From positions 47,537,222 to 47,601,221 of the forward strand of contig CM023540.1 in assembly GCA_013350335.1 (NCBI GenBank): a stretch of DNA of 64,000 nt, in the 5' to 3' direction. This document shows positions 1 to 11,529 of this stretch, in pieces. The number at the start of each line of letters is the position of its first letter. Within the stretch, counting starts at the first letter, position 1. The translations under genes were made by a program, and so were the position numbers. Source of the stretch: Chimonanthus salicifolius. Its lineage: Eukaryota > Streptophyta > Magnoliopsida > Laurales > Calycanthaceae. The notes under the pieces are model-generated. The model worked only from the letters and a program-made list of their open reading frames with translations. It was not told the DNA's origin and made no database searches.

Positions 1-109
1 TAAATGAAATTTATCTTTCGTAATTAGTTGAAACAATTTCTATGTTAGTTTAGTAACATTAATGTATCTAATAAGGTGATATATTTTATAAACATTAAAA
101 TTAAATTAC

Positions 110-1439
110 AAGAACCCATACCTCAAGTACACCACCTGAGGATTGAATGCACTAAACTTCTCCTTCAAGGGTGGAGAAGAAACATATTACAATGCTTGTA
201 GGGAACACTCTCTGATTTGAAGGTGAAGACACCCTTCTCCTTCACAAGGGTTACACCAACCCTTCGCAAACTTTATCTATCAAGAAAATGTAGAAGATTA
301 CAATGTAAAACTTAAGAACAACTCTCAAATGTTTACAAATCAAGTTTACTAAGAGTTACTCAAAGAGTTGAACTGAAATGGCTCAAGGTAAGATTGCAAG
401 AGATGGATATTGAGTTAAAGTATGCTTGGGATTTGATTTCAATGGATTCCTCTTGATTTCAAGTAAGTCAACACCCCTTAAGCCCATTGATGCTTGGTTT
501 TATAAAATTTTCACATTTAAGACCGTTGCCAAGCATTAAATGAAGCAAAAAGTCATTGGAGAGAGCATTTAATGTTAAAAAAATACTACCGTTTCGTGAT
601 TCAGTCGACTGAAAATGTCCTGGATTTCGGACAGTTTATCTGCGAGTAATTCAGTCGGTTGAAACTGAAGTTGCAGTCGACTGAAATCACATTCAATGAA
701 AATCCAGCATTTCAGTCGGCTGAAATATGGATTCAGTCGATTGAAATCACACCCCACTGAAAAACCAGTATTTCAGTCGGCTGAATGATTGATTCAGTCG
801 ACTGAAAACCCATCCTCACTTAATCCATTGTTTCAGTCGACTGAATTCTCTAGTTCAGTTGACTGAAATGACCTTAATGATGATTTGTACAATTTTGGCT
901 TTATTTTGGTCATTTTCAAATACATTTGATAGGTCTTGGGGACTAAGTCTTATCCTAGGATTCCATTTGTATGCATAAGATAAAGCTGAGTATCCTAAGG
1001 TCCACTAAAGGGTGACTTGAGCCATGGTGTTCAAACACAATTAAGTAACTTTACATTTTTTTCCTAACACTCATGACCAATACTAAGAACACATACTTGA
1101 TATTCAATCTTCAGTACTTGTATCCTTTGCCATTTGATCTTCAAAGATTGATAAGCCATCCGATCTCTTCCATGATGATCATGATTGTATAAAATTGATC
1201 TTCAATGATCTTGCCCTTCTTCTTCTTTGACTATGTCTTTTGCCAATTGATCTCTATTGAATGATAAATGAAAATGATCTTCCATTTTTACAATATTTGA
1301 TATCCAATACATGTCTTCTTGTAAATGTGATACTTGTCTCATAGAGTAATATCATTTGAAATGTTAAATATCACACTTTTATGTTTTGTGGTCATAAAAA
1401 ATACCCATATATCTTTGGGTTGGAACCTTGGGGCTAACA
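110..1439 (-). repeat. LTR-like retrotransposon fragment
   Basis: Read on the minus strand, this stretch begins TGTTAGCCCCAAGG at 1439 and contains long AT-rich leader-like sequence and the palindrome array at 599-868. TGTTAG is a common start for plant LTRs. I found no matching inner end and no target-site duplication, so the left limit is a guess and the element may be truncated by the window edge. No coding sequence for gag or pol is visible. It could also be part of an unrelated repeat. Confidence 0.4.
599..868. repeat. Array of TTCAGTCGACTGAA palindromes
   Basis: Nine copies of a near-perfect palindrome, TTCAGTCGACTGAA and one- or two-base variants (cggctga, cggttga, cgattga, gttgactga), lie about 20 to 40 bases apart near 599, 651, 673, 711, 732, 771, 792, 831 and 854. 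The spacers are unrelated to each other. This is not a simple tandem repeat because only the palindrome is conserved. Each copy could form a short stem or be a dimeric protein site; the role is unknown. Confidence 0.88.
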
Positions 1440-1576
1440 ATAACATTTAAAAATAATTTGTACCTGACGTGTGCAGACAGGAAGGTTGATCATTTTAGTA
1501 GTTAATGATCTTGAGGCTGTACAATTTTCATAACATTTAAAAATAATTTGTACCCGACGTGTGTAGACAGGAAGGT
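1440..1576. repeat. 90-bp direct duplication
   Basis: A segment starting ataacatttaaaaataattt at 1440 starts again at 1530 with two base changes over about 46 bases (gtacctgacg versus gtacccgacg; gtgcag versus gtgtag). The period is 90 bp and the second copy is incomplete. It abuts the end of the LTR-like fragment. Confidence 0.75.
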
Positions 1577-3997
1577 TTACGCATGTCTGACAAATTAGTG
1601 AAGTGAGTCGTTTGACTATGTAAGATGGAATGCCTAGATACCTTGATCTTAAAAAAAAAAAATTTAAATTCAATCACTTGAATGATTAATTGATTTGAAA
1701 ATTGATAGAATATCTAAATTTCGAATTTAACTCAACTTGAATTATTTATCAAATAAATTAAAGTAAATCAAGCATAAGTGACTCAGTTCATTTTATACTA
1801 TCTTAAATAAGTTCCTGTGATTAGTGTCTTTTATTTATTATTTTAATAATTAAAAAATCTTATCCACCAAATGAAAAATGAATGAAATAAAAAGTTGTCA
1901 ATTAATTGTGTGATTTGACATGTTATGAGTCTTAGTAACTTCTAAATTAAGATAAAAATATAATCTAATATGCATTTTATTCTTTTTCACGAAGGTGATT
2001 AAATAGATGAGTGGAATAAAATATTTTAAAAATGACTTTCAATCATCACCTCATATCTATGGGCTAACATACACCACATAGCTATATTTTTTTATTTTGA
2101 ATATGTAAGTTCCTACTTATTTTGATAGAACAATTCAATTTTAAATCATTCCATTTATCATATTTGGAAATAGTTATTTTATTTGTGTATAATGATGTTG
2201 AATTGATTTTTCAAAAAAAATCCTTCGGATGAACAAATGGGAGTTAAAATTGGTGTAAAGATGATCTTTTCTGTCACACAAAAGAAGTAAAATTAGGGTT
2301 GTCATAGGGTCGGATTTGGGTTGGACATGATCGAAGTCCATTAATAAAAAGAAGTCAGATTAGGGCTGAACTCCAGTCGGCTGACAATCCCATCTAAAAT
2401 AATTTGTAGGGCAGAAGCTCGGTTTGAATTAGGTCAAGTTTTAATAAATCCAATTCAATTCATTTAAAAAATTATTGAATCTGATATGAACCGACTCTAC
2501 CCGAATTGCTGAGTCAAGTTACTCAACTCGACCCGACCCAAATTTCTAACCCGATTCAACTCGAGTGTTGTTTTATAACTTGGTGCACTTAGGTCGGGTC
2601 AGACTGTTTTTAAATTTCTCAACTTGACCGGACGTGAATTTTATGTGGGTTTATTTTTTTCCAACTTGACTGGACTCGAGATATATAAAAACATAACTCA
2701 AATCTATTGATTTCTCATGTCAGATCACGTGAAGTTTCACCCCTAATTACTTGGCTGTCTTTGAACTCAAGCAAACTATTTATCAAAATAATAGTTTAAT
2801 TTATTCTTCCATTATATTTATAAAGTAAAGAATGCTTGTTAATAATAATAAAGTAATTGTCCATCCTACACATAAATAAAGATTAGTTACAGTGTTGGTT
2901 TGCAGAGATTACATGCATATGAAAAAACAATTATAATGTTAGATCTAAAACATTTACGTGAATAGACATCTATTATATTATTTTATTATAATAGTAGAAG
3001 GAAAATTATTATACGATGTCTCTTAAAAAGAGATAATAAGCACTTGTTGTGGGTTCTCCTAAATTGTTTGCAACATTTTTAACTATGCAATGCATGGAGT
3101 AATTCCTTCAAATTATGTTTTTACTTTGATGTCTATCTAATCCATCTCTACAGTCCACAGTCACTTTAATTTTTTTTTTTTTGAAGATTTCTCATTTTGG
3201 AGCTCTTAAAATATAATTATTTTAATAATTGAGCTCCATACTATTGAATATAAATAAATTTAGCCTTTCTCTGTATTTTTCATTGGATGGAGCCCTTAAT
3301 AAAATTTTCAATTTTTATTAAAAGAAAATACTACATCATAGTTAATCAAATGGTGAACCTTTAAAAAATAACTTAATAAATAAAATAAAATAATGATTAG
3401 TACAAACAAACGGTCACAAATTTTAAAAAGTTAATTAGATTCGGTTTTTATAATGATTCAAAGTTTAATGAAGCAAAAGCATTGATTCAAAGTTTTCAAC
3501 TGTAAACGAATAAGAACTATATTTGGGTAATTAAATTTGTTATCTAAATTTACATAAAAAACTAAAACTTTATCATGTGGCATGAAGTAGATTAGGGGGT
3601 TTTAGGATATTTATTTAAGATGGTGAAGAATGTTAAAATAAAATTATGGAAAAAAAGTGATTGATAGCCATCTCATTGTTATCTTTACTTAATTTTGATG
3701 AGTAAAATGCCCTTAGATATTAGAGAAATTAATCATTATGAGTTGGAAGATATTTATTTTTTAACTATGTTTGTTTCTCACTCATTATCGACCATTGAAT
3801 AGAACTTTTCTCAATTTGAACTCATTATTATCTTTATAAGTTAATCATTAGATTAAGCTCTAAGTTTGTTGAGTATGGGTTTTTTAAGTTGAATCTTGTA
3901 ATACTTTTTTATTTATAAAGGATGTATCAAATCAACTCATTTCTTCGTATAGTAAAAGTCTTAAAAAAGTAATCTTCAAATTTATAATAAATAGTTT
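1577..3997. other. AT-rich intergenic DNA, no gene seen
   Basis: No convincing coding sequence on either strand; ORFs are short and interrupted. The stretch is AT-rich with many poly-A/T runs. A decayed CGGGTC-type repeat lies at about 2288-2750. Nothing else recognisable. Confidence 0.6.
2288..2750. repeat. Decayed relative of the CGGGTCGGGT MITE family
   Basis: The segment starts aaattagggttgtcatagg and ends cacccctaatt, with internal gggtcgg, ctcgacccgaccc and ggtcgggtc motifs on both strands. This resembles the better preserved elements at 16823-17187 and 58887-59249, which start TAGGGCTGCAAC and end GTTGCAGCCCTA. It is diverged and I could not find its target-site duplication. Confidence 0.45.
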
Positions 3998-4283
3998 TGT
4001 GATGACCCGCATAAAATGGAGAGTGGGGGTGGGAAATATATTCCATGTGCATGGAATCAGGAAGAGAACTTCGCTAATGTGGCGCTCGAGAGTGGGAGAG
4101 AATACTCGAGAGTGTTGTGACAAAGTCCTATATTGCTTGAAAGGTTGTTCGGATTTTAGAATATAAATAACACTTTTCCTTCAACATTAGACCTTTTGGG
4201 GTGTCTTTATAGACGCACATCTCAATGCAAAAACCGTGATTTAAAGTGGACAATATCATGTTGGGTGGGGCAGGGTCGTTACA
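3998..4283 (+). mobile_element. Solo LTR of TRIM-like family, TSD AGTTT
   Basis: A 286-bp unit starts TGTGATGACCCGC and ends GGGTCGTTACA. It is flanked by a perfect 5-bp duplication AGTTT (3993-3997 and 4284-4288). The end sequence and inner motifs (caaagtcc, gaccttttgggg, gacaatatcatg) match the LTRs of the TRIM at 4541-5029. No second LTR or primer-binding site follows, so this is best read as a solo LTR left by recombination between two LTRs. Confidence 0.82.
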
Positions 4284-4540
4284 AGTTTCTCTAGATATTA
4301 AATTTTAATTTTTAAATCCTTGAGAAATCTATGCTTAAAATGATCAAGGCCTTGTAAGCTTCTGATGCGGGCATCGATTCCAACAAGTTGGACAATGACC
4401 TCATCGAGACCTTATTGGATGAGATCAATGAATTGGCTCTCCCAATATGCCCGGATCGATGGAGGGAAGCAGAGACCCAGATATAACCCATTGGACCCAA
4501 ATATGGGCCCATTCACATGGGTTCAAATATGGACCCATTT

Positions 4541-5029
4541 TGTAATACCTCGCCCTAAAAAGTTCCACATTACTAGTTGTATTGGAAATTCCCTGGTATA
4601 TAAGTGATAACCTTCCTCTTTCTAGTATGAGGCCTTTTGGGAGCAACAGTGGGTTGGTTCACCAATTGAAAGACGTGCGGGCTATGTGTGAGGCCTATAG
4701 CCTACAATATCATGCTAGCGGGACGGGTCGTTACAAATGGTATCACAGAATGATTCAACTCTCTTCCTGAGGGCATGGGCTTGGTTGTTGTATGTGCAGA
4801 GTCGGAAACGACTTTGGCTTTAAGGGGGGTAAATTGTAATATCCTACCCCAAAAAGTCTCACATTGCTAGTTGCATTGGGAATTCCCTGGTATATAAGTG
4901 ATAGCCTTCCTCCTTCTAGCATAAGGCATTTTGGGAGCAACAGTGGGTTGGCTCGCCAATTGAAAGCCGTACGGACCTTGTGTGAAGCCGAGAGCAGACA
5001 ATATCATGCTAACGGGACGGGTCGTTACA
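4541..5029 (+). mobile_element. TRIM (terminal-repeat retrotransposon in miniature), TSD CATTT
   Basis: Two 195-bp direct LTRs (4541-4735 and 4835-5029) start TGTAATA and end GGACGGGTCGTTACA. They flank about 99 bases that begin with a primer-binding site, TGGTATCACAGAATG (4738), complementary to the initiator-Met tRNA 3' end, and finish with a purine tract, TTAAGGGGGG (4820-4829). The whole is bounded by a perfect 5-bp duplication CATTT (4536-4540, 5030-5034). It codes for nothing and must have moved with proteins from another element. The LTRs differ at roughly 15 percent of positions, so it is not recent. Confidence 0.93.
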
Positions 5030-5225
5030 CATTTAGGTGTTTCTCAGGCCTCAAAGCCAATTAACCTGATCTATTTCCTATCTTAATGGTTTCACTTCCA
5101 AACAGGGCCTTCTAGACACAAGTTGAGGCCTAAGGCGAAAAATCTAAACGGGGCCTTCTTAATATTTAATATATTATTATAAATAATATTTAATTAATAT
5201 TTTAATTATATATATATAAATAAAA

Positions 5226-7728
5226 TTATCTAAAATCTACTTTTCTTGCTTTTTGAGATGCAAAATTACTAATTAAATTTTTGTATTCAAGTTTTGCTAA
5301 AATATCATTTTCAATTGATAATATGGCTAATTTACTTAATCTTTCTTATGACATTGTTGATCGTAGATAAGATTTTATTAATTTTAATTTTGAAAAACTT
5401 CTTTCTGCAGAAGCAACTGTTACAGGTATTGTCAATAATATTCGGTATGCAATATCAATATTTGCAAACGAATCTAGTCTTTTAATATAATTTAAAATTT
5501 CAATTGGAGTTATTTCTGTTTGTAAAATATCTTTTAAAACTTTTAACTCTGAAAATAAATCTAAACCATATATATCGGAAACCTCATTATGTTTCAAAAG
5601 ACATTCAAGATTAAGACAATATTTTTTTCAAACTATCATCATTTAATGATTTTAATTTTTTAAAATCAAATAAAAAACCAAAAATATCTTCATATTTTTG
5701 AAATTGTTCAAACCTACTTTGAATTGAAGAAATCGTTTGATCTACTATATATAAAAAATAATTAACTTTAAAAGATTCTTCGGCTGATTGCGTTGACCCA
5801 TCATTGACATTTTCATCAAACTGTTTTTTTTTACGAATTTTACGTCTTTCATTAAATACAGGTTCTATATCCATTTTAGTTGCAATCTCTTTCACTTCAG
5901 TCATAGCTGATGTAAATCCATTTTCTCTATACTTAATAAAAAAACTAATAAGACCTTCTAAGTGATCTATAGCAACATCAATATGCATATTTTTAGATTG
6001 TAAAGTTTTACTAACCAAATTAACAGCAAATAATATATCATACCAAATAGTCATACCTAATAAAAATTCAAAATTTCCAATCTCATAAATAGCTAAACTT
6101 TCAGCTTCACTTCTTGTTTTAAGGTCTTCACTAGTTTCTGCTAATTGAAGTAAAGCATCTCTAATTTCTGGAGCTTGATATTTTATCGCTTTAACACTTT
6201 CAATATGACTTTCCCACCGTATTTGTGACAATGACTTTATAGTTAAAGTAGATACATTATCTTGTAAAATTTTCCATCGCTTTATAGAAGAAGAAAATAA
6301 TGTATATATACGTTGTACTACTCCGAAAAAAGATATTGCTTTAGGACACGAGTTCGCCATATCACAAAGTACTAAGTTTAAATTATGAGAACCACATGGT
6401 GTATAAAAAGCTCTAGGATTTGTATCTAATAGTCTTTTTTGTACTCCTTGTTATTTTCCTTTCATATTTGATCCATTATCATACCCTTGTCCTCTTACAT
6501 CATTAATATCAAGTCCTAAATTTTTTATTACATTTAAAAGTTCATTAAAAAGCCATTTTCCAGATGTATGTCTACTTTTAGAAATTCTAAAAAATATTTT
6601 TCAATTTTTATTGGATCTATTGAAATATTCACACAACGCAATATTAGAGTCATTTGTTCTTGGTGACTTGTATCCGGAGTACAATCAAGTATAATTGAAT
6701 AATATTTTGCCTCTTTAATTTTTTTAATAATTGTACTTTTAATTTTACATGCTAAAATATGTATTAATTCATTTTGTATATTATGTCCAAGATAATGATT
6801 ACGGATTTCACCATTTTTAATACAACGAAGATGTTCTTACATTATTGGATCAAATTTTGCAATCATTTCAATTAAACCTATAAAATTCCCATTATTTTCT
6901 TCATATATCTCGCTATTATTTCCACGAAATGGTATGTTATTTTTAGCAAGAGTTTCCACAACAGCAATAATTCTTAAGAGTACTTTTTTCCAATGTTCTT
7001 TCTCTTTGTTAATCTGTTCTTGAATATCTTTATCGATTGTCTTATTTTTTAACAATCTTGATTCTAATTCAATCCAACTTTTCATATACATAATATGTTC
7101 ATTTGTTAGTTCGTGATGTTTAAGCTTACAATTAAGATTTTTCCAATCTCTAGTTCCATTTGTAAATAACACACTTGAACTCGATTTTGAATTAAACAAC
7201 TTGTAACAAAAACAAAATACCAAATTCATCTCTTTTGAATATACTAGCCATTTTCTATTTTTCTTTTCTCCATTTGATAATACTCTAGTATAATAGTTAG
7301 TAGAGAAATGCCTAGAGTTGCTATCCCTAGGAAATTTTATATTTTTATCTCTAATTGGAGCTCTTTTCTACTAATAAATCTCTTATTTTGGTATCTATAG
7401 TTTCCCATCGTCCTGGATCATAACTAATTGTATAAATAGAATCGGTTATTTCATTTTCTTTTCTTAATTCTTTTTCTTCTAAGTTTTTTTTAGTATCATT
7501 ATGAATCTGTTCATTGTCATTCTTTTCTACCGTTAGTTCATCATGTTCTGAATCTATTAAATGAATTGGTTGTTCATTTGTTAAATCTTCATTCAAATTG
7601 CTTATTAAATTTTGTTTATTGCCACTAATAAATTTATCAAGAGCCCCTCTTTGAGATTGAATTAATTTTTCTATTTTTTTCCTTTTTTGAAGTTTTTGAA
7701 ATCCAGATTCATATTTTCTATTAGACAT
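5226..7728 (-). pseudogene. hAT transposase, ZMYM1/TTF-zinc-finger type, broken
   Basis: Read right to left, the pieces follow the order of plant TTF-type zinc-finger proteins with a C-terminal hAT dimerisation domain. The N-terminus (7728) begins with a basic segment containing SGFQKLQKRKK. A domain like DUF4371 follows at 7229-6837 (KHHELTNEH, ENNGNF). An RNase-H-like part contains GQGYDNGSNMKG near 6480 and PCGSHNLNLV near 6390. The central region spans 6360-5611, and the hAT C-terminal motif PVTVASAERSFSKLKLIKS lies near 5400. The family catalyses cut-and-paste transposition in the nucleus. Breaks include stops near 7351, 6837, 6450 and 5346 and frame changes near 5600 and 6590. Two of the stops read as CAA to TAA. 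It is very unlikely to be functional. Confidence 0.9.
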
Positions 7729-10499
7729 ATTTATGATTAAAATACAATTATAAATAAAACAAAAACCTTTAAGATTACAAATAACTAAAATGAACTAAAA
7801 TTGAAAGGTTAAAGAACAATAGAACCTGGCACCAGTGAAAATACGATATTGATGAATGGTTTCAAGGTCCTTTATATCTCTATTACTCTACCAATTCACC
7901 AAATATCTCTAAATAAAAAGTCACGGCTTTATCTGCATGAAAAAATAAAGGAAAAAGTAAAAGGTTTATATTGAATAAGAATAAGGGTTTAGATTCAATA
8001 ATACATAAATGTAAGTGGAGAAGATTAAAGAAAAAAGTATCCAGCCCATAGAAGACTTGCTTATCTAAAAAAACAATCAATCATCATGACCCAAATAAAG
8101 TAGTTAATAACCAATCTGAAAAATGATGTTAATACCATTTAAATATAGTCCTAACATTTGCCTTTCCTATCCTATTATGATTTCTCTTATGATTAAAAAA
8201 ATATAATGAGACAAATTATTATGATAGATATCTTACTAAAAAATAGAATCCTAAATTATTAGATATTAGATAACTTTTTTTATCTATCTTGATCAATACA
8301 ATGGTGAGAATGCATCAAATAAGCATCATAAAAAGTTGAATTTAAGTAAACAATGGCACAAAGAATCCAAAGTTACTTATTACAAAAGAAAAGAGCATAT
8401 TTTGTACCAATTTACTAAATCTGGTGAAAGATTGAATATTTATATTAAATACGAATGCTTCTCCATCATCTAACAAGAACACAATTGAAATAAAACTAAC
8501 TGAAAACCCAAAAAAACAAAGATTCAATCCAAAAATTTCTTACAAATGCCAGAGGTTGAACTATGCTAATCCACTGTCAATTACAAGGGAAATTAATGAG
8601 CTAGCTAGTGCAATATAGATTTGATTCAACCATGTAAGGAGATGAGCCAATTCTTTTGTAGACTTTTTGGGTACTTGTTTTTTTTTTGAATTATGATGAT
8701 CTTGCTGAAGGAATGGAAAAAAAAAAGTCTTGTCATTTAGGCCTCCATTGGATTGAGGGTTCCAAGGGGCTAGTACTTGTATGAAAGAGGATTTTATAGG
8801 AAAATGTATAGAACGGGGTAGTTTTTCTTTTTCCTTTTTTTTTTCTCTCTTTTTCTCTTTTTTCCTGGTAGTAACTGGGGACAAGTCAATAGGATAGCTC
8901 TCATATCCTGTTCACATATGCACCTTGTACTGATGCAAAAGGGTAGAGGTGCAAAAGGGATTTTTGCTTGTATTATCAATTGATAAGAAAAATAATTTTG
9001 AACAAAGACAGCATCCTTCCTACACTCTAAAGACTTAAAATAGATTACAGTAGCCATTTGTTTTGAAATAAACTCATGATCACTGATCTCTATGCAACAG
9101 GCAACAACATCATAAATCTAACAAATCTAACAAATTGTAGAGTGGTAAAGTAAATCAAATAAAAATGCATGACTGTGTACAGCAAACACATTACTTTTCC
9201 TGAACAGAGTGATCAAAGAGAAAAGGGACTGGGTCAGAAAATTCCTATGTTCTTCACTCTATTTTCCAGTTATGTAGGAAACACGCCACAAAATAAAACA
9301 AAATTCAGGTTACCAAACAGGCCCCATAGCTTGATCGAGTTTAACACCTATTTAGGCCACGTTTGGATGAGACAAGTAAAAAAGTGGAGCATCTCTAGAA
9401 AAAGAAAATGGGTATCGCTGCCCCTCGTCATAACTCCCGTGAAGATGGATTTCTACTGTTTGGTTGCTACTACTATGGATTTCGAAGAGAATGAAAATAT
9501 TCGAACATAATAAGATAGGAATATGGATGAGGTCTGCCAAATCAGGAGAGTGAAATTTCTCCACTTGTTAAAAACAGTTGATTCTAAAATCACCACTAAC
9601 GGAAAAAAAAAAAAAATCCAAACAAAATGGGGAAATGTGTTCAGAGACAGAAATAATGGGGACAAAAAAAAGAGCATTTCCAACCAAGAAAAGATCCTTT
9701 TCCATGAAATTCAATAAAAAAATGAACCCTTTCCAGATCAGCTGGTATGCACACACAAAATAATAATAATAACAAAGATGAACCCAAGAAAATCAAGTTC
9801 CAAGTTCCAAACTGAGTCCTCACGGGAAGGCCTTGATTTACCCTTTCCAGAGTACTGACATTTTTCACTCCAGGCTTTCAGCTATGGTTGGCTTGCATTT
9901 CACAAACACAGAAAGATGAAAAAGTTCAATGGTTTTGGTAAAATCTGAGCAACATTCCAGATCTAGTTTCTACAAGGGTTTTTTTTTTTTTCAGATCTGA
10001 AAACCCATTTCAGATCTGAGAAAAATTGAAATAAAAATCCATCTCAGTTCAATTAATCCGTAATTTAAGATGAAAATATGGAATTAGGAATACCTTATAG
10101 CTCCGAGTAGAGGGACAGCCGAGCAGATTGACCGTCGACGTTCGTCCGGAGAGCACTGAGAGTCGAGAGAGGAGAGCGAGAGAGAACCAGAGAGATGCAG
10201 TTAGAGAGACAGAGAGCGAGAGCGAGACCTAGAGAGAGTCAGAGAGAGGGCACTTTCTGTGTCGTGAGAGTGAGGGAGGGAGAGAAGAAAGGGGAGAGCC
10301 GAATAGGTATCCGAAGGTTTTATCTGGTTTTTTTTTTTTTTTTTTTCCGTTGCCTATTTTTTAGGGTCTAATTGTAGTCACACCTCACCGGTGGGCCCCA
10401 AATTCCAGTGAATTTTTTTTCACGAGGCCTATCGCTAAGGTGTTTTCAATGGGGGCCTAAGGCGACTGCCTCGGTCGCCTTAGGGTGTAGACGGCCCTG
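7729..10499 (-). other. Non-coding 5' part of the hAT element
   Basis: This is the stretch between the transposase start and the right TIR. No conserved ORF is visible. It is AT-rich with poly-T/A runs. At 10130-10310 there is a GA-rich tract (repeated gagaga and agagcgag on the plus strand). Just left of it, read on the minus strand, GCTATAAGGTATTCC looks like a splice donor. Together these suggest a transcribed CT-rich leader exon for the transposase, followed by a long intron. This is inference only. Confidence 0.5.
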
Positions 10500-10507
10500 C
10501 TTCCAAA

Positions 10508-11529
10508 TCCACCTCAACCACTAAGTCAACGCCACTGGACCACAACAAGCATGCCAACTCGACTGAAGAAACACTCCAAGCTATAGTGACTCGTTGAGTC
10601 AAACCAGTCGGGAACCGAGCCCGAGATGGCAACAAAGAAAGAAGAGGATTGCAAACTAAGAGAATAGTTCGAGAGAAGCAAGAAGGAACATAGAGAGAAA
10701 AACGGAAAGGAAACGTTGTAATTGGGCGAGAAAGGAAGGACTAAGTTTGAGCCGAACAAACTCAGTGAACAGAGAATAAACGACTATGTTTCGAAAGAGG
10801 AAAGTAGAAGATATTGATTTAAAATTTAATTTAAGTGTTGAATCTTATTTGCATAGTGAATTTAAAACTCACGTCTTGTTTACATTTTGTTTCCTTAATT
10901 AAATTTTAATTTTAAATTTGAATCAAATGCATTAGAAAGTTCTTTTGACTTTTTATTCAAACTCGTGCAGCATTAGAATTCACGTATTTTTTATTTCTTA
11001 ATTGTATTTAGTTGCATTTAATTCTTCACGTTGAAATTCTTAATTCGTAGTTCGAATTAAACTCATCCAACCATTAATTTCTCCGATGAAATTATCTCAT
11101 TGAAATTAGTATCATTTCTTTTCTTTTATGTAAGAATGGACATCTAAGTTTCATATTTTCATGATCCCCATCTCAAATATGAGGATTTTTAAGTCAAATT
11201 CTTTTACTTTCATTTTCTTTATGACAAGACCACTTATCCCGGCCTGCATCAGCTTCTGAATATTTTTATTAAATATATTAAAAAATTCCTTTTAAAGTAA
11301 GGTATAGCATTTTCCGGCGAATAATGTGAAGTCATGAATAGAATCTAACATTTACGGTAGTCCTGCGGAACCCCAACCAGTTGCTAAAGTAGGACTGAAG
11401 AAGAAGCAGCGCGAAGTAGAAGAAGCAGCAGAAGGAGAAGAAGAAAGAAAAAGAAAGAAGAAAGGCGTTTTCCCCAAATCTCTCTTCTTCTGCAGCTCTT
11501 TCTTTCTAGGGTTTCTCATCTGACCAGAA
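10508..11529 (+). other. Upstream region and 5' UTR of the RPK2-like gene
   Basis: About 1 kb lies between the hAT target duplication and the RPK2 start codon. It is AT-rich at 10800-11340. Then comes a GA-rich block at 11395-11465 (gaagaagcag repeats) and a CT-rich segment (tctctcttcttctgcagctc) just before the ATG, typical of a plant 5' UTR. I see no clear TATA box that I would defend, and no other gene. Confidence 0.5.

Larger units (their letters stand above)
5103..10499 (-). mobile_element. hAT transposon with TIRs and 8-bp TSD CTTCCAAA
   Basis: The left end CAGGGCCTTCTAGACAC and the inverted right end CAGGGCCGTCTACACCC form short terminal inverted repeats of the hAT type. Perfect 8-bp duplications CTTCCAAA flank them at 5095-5102 and 10500-10507. 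The 5397-bp element carries a minus-strand transposase pseudogene at 5226-7728. About 2.8 kb of leader-like sequence lies upstream of it, including a GA-rich tract at 10130-10310. It inserted 68 bp downstream of the TRIM's target duplication and about 1 kb upstream of the RPK2 start codon. Confidence 0.94.

Noticed and set aside
599..868. CRISPR-like spaced repeats
   Set aside because: Repeats are 14 bp palindromes with variable spacing and many variants, in a plant genome; no cas genes.
10130..10310. A GA-repeat promoter element of RPK2
   Set aside because: It lies inside the hAT element, more than 1.2 kb from the RPK2 start, and reads better as a CT-rich leader on the minus strand.
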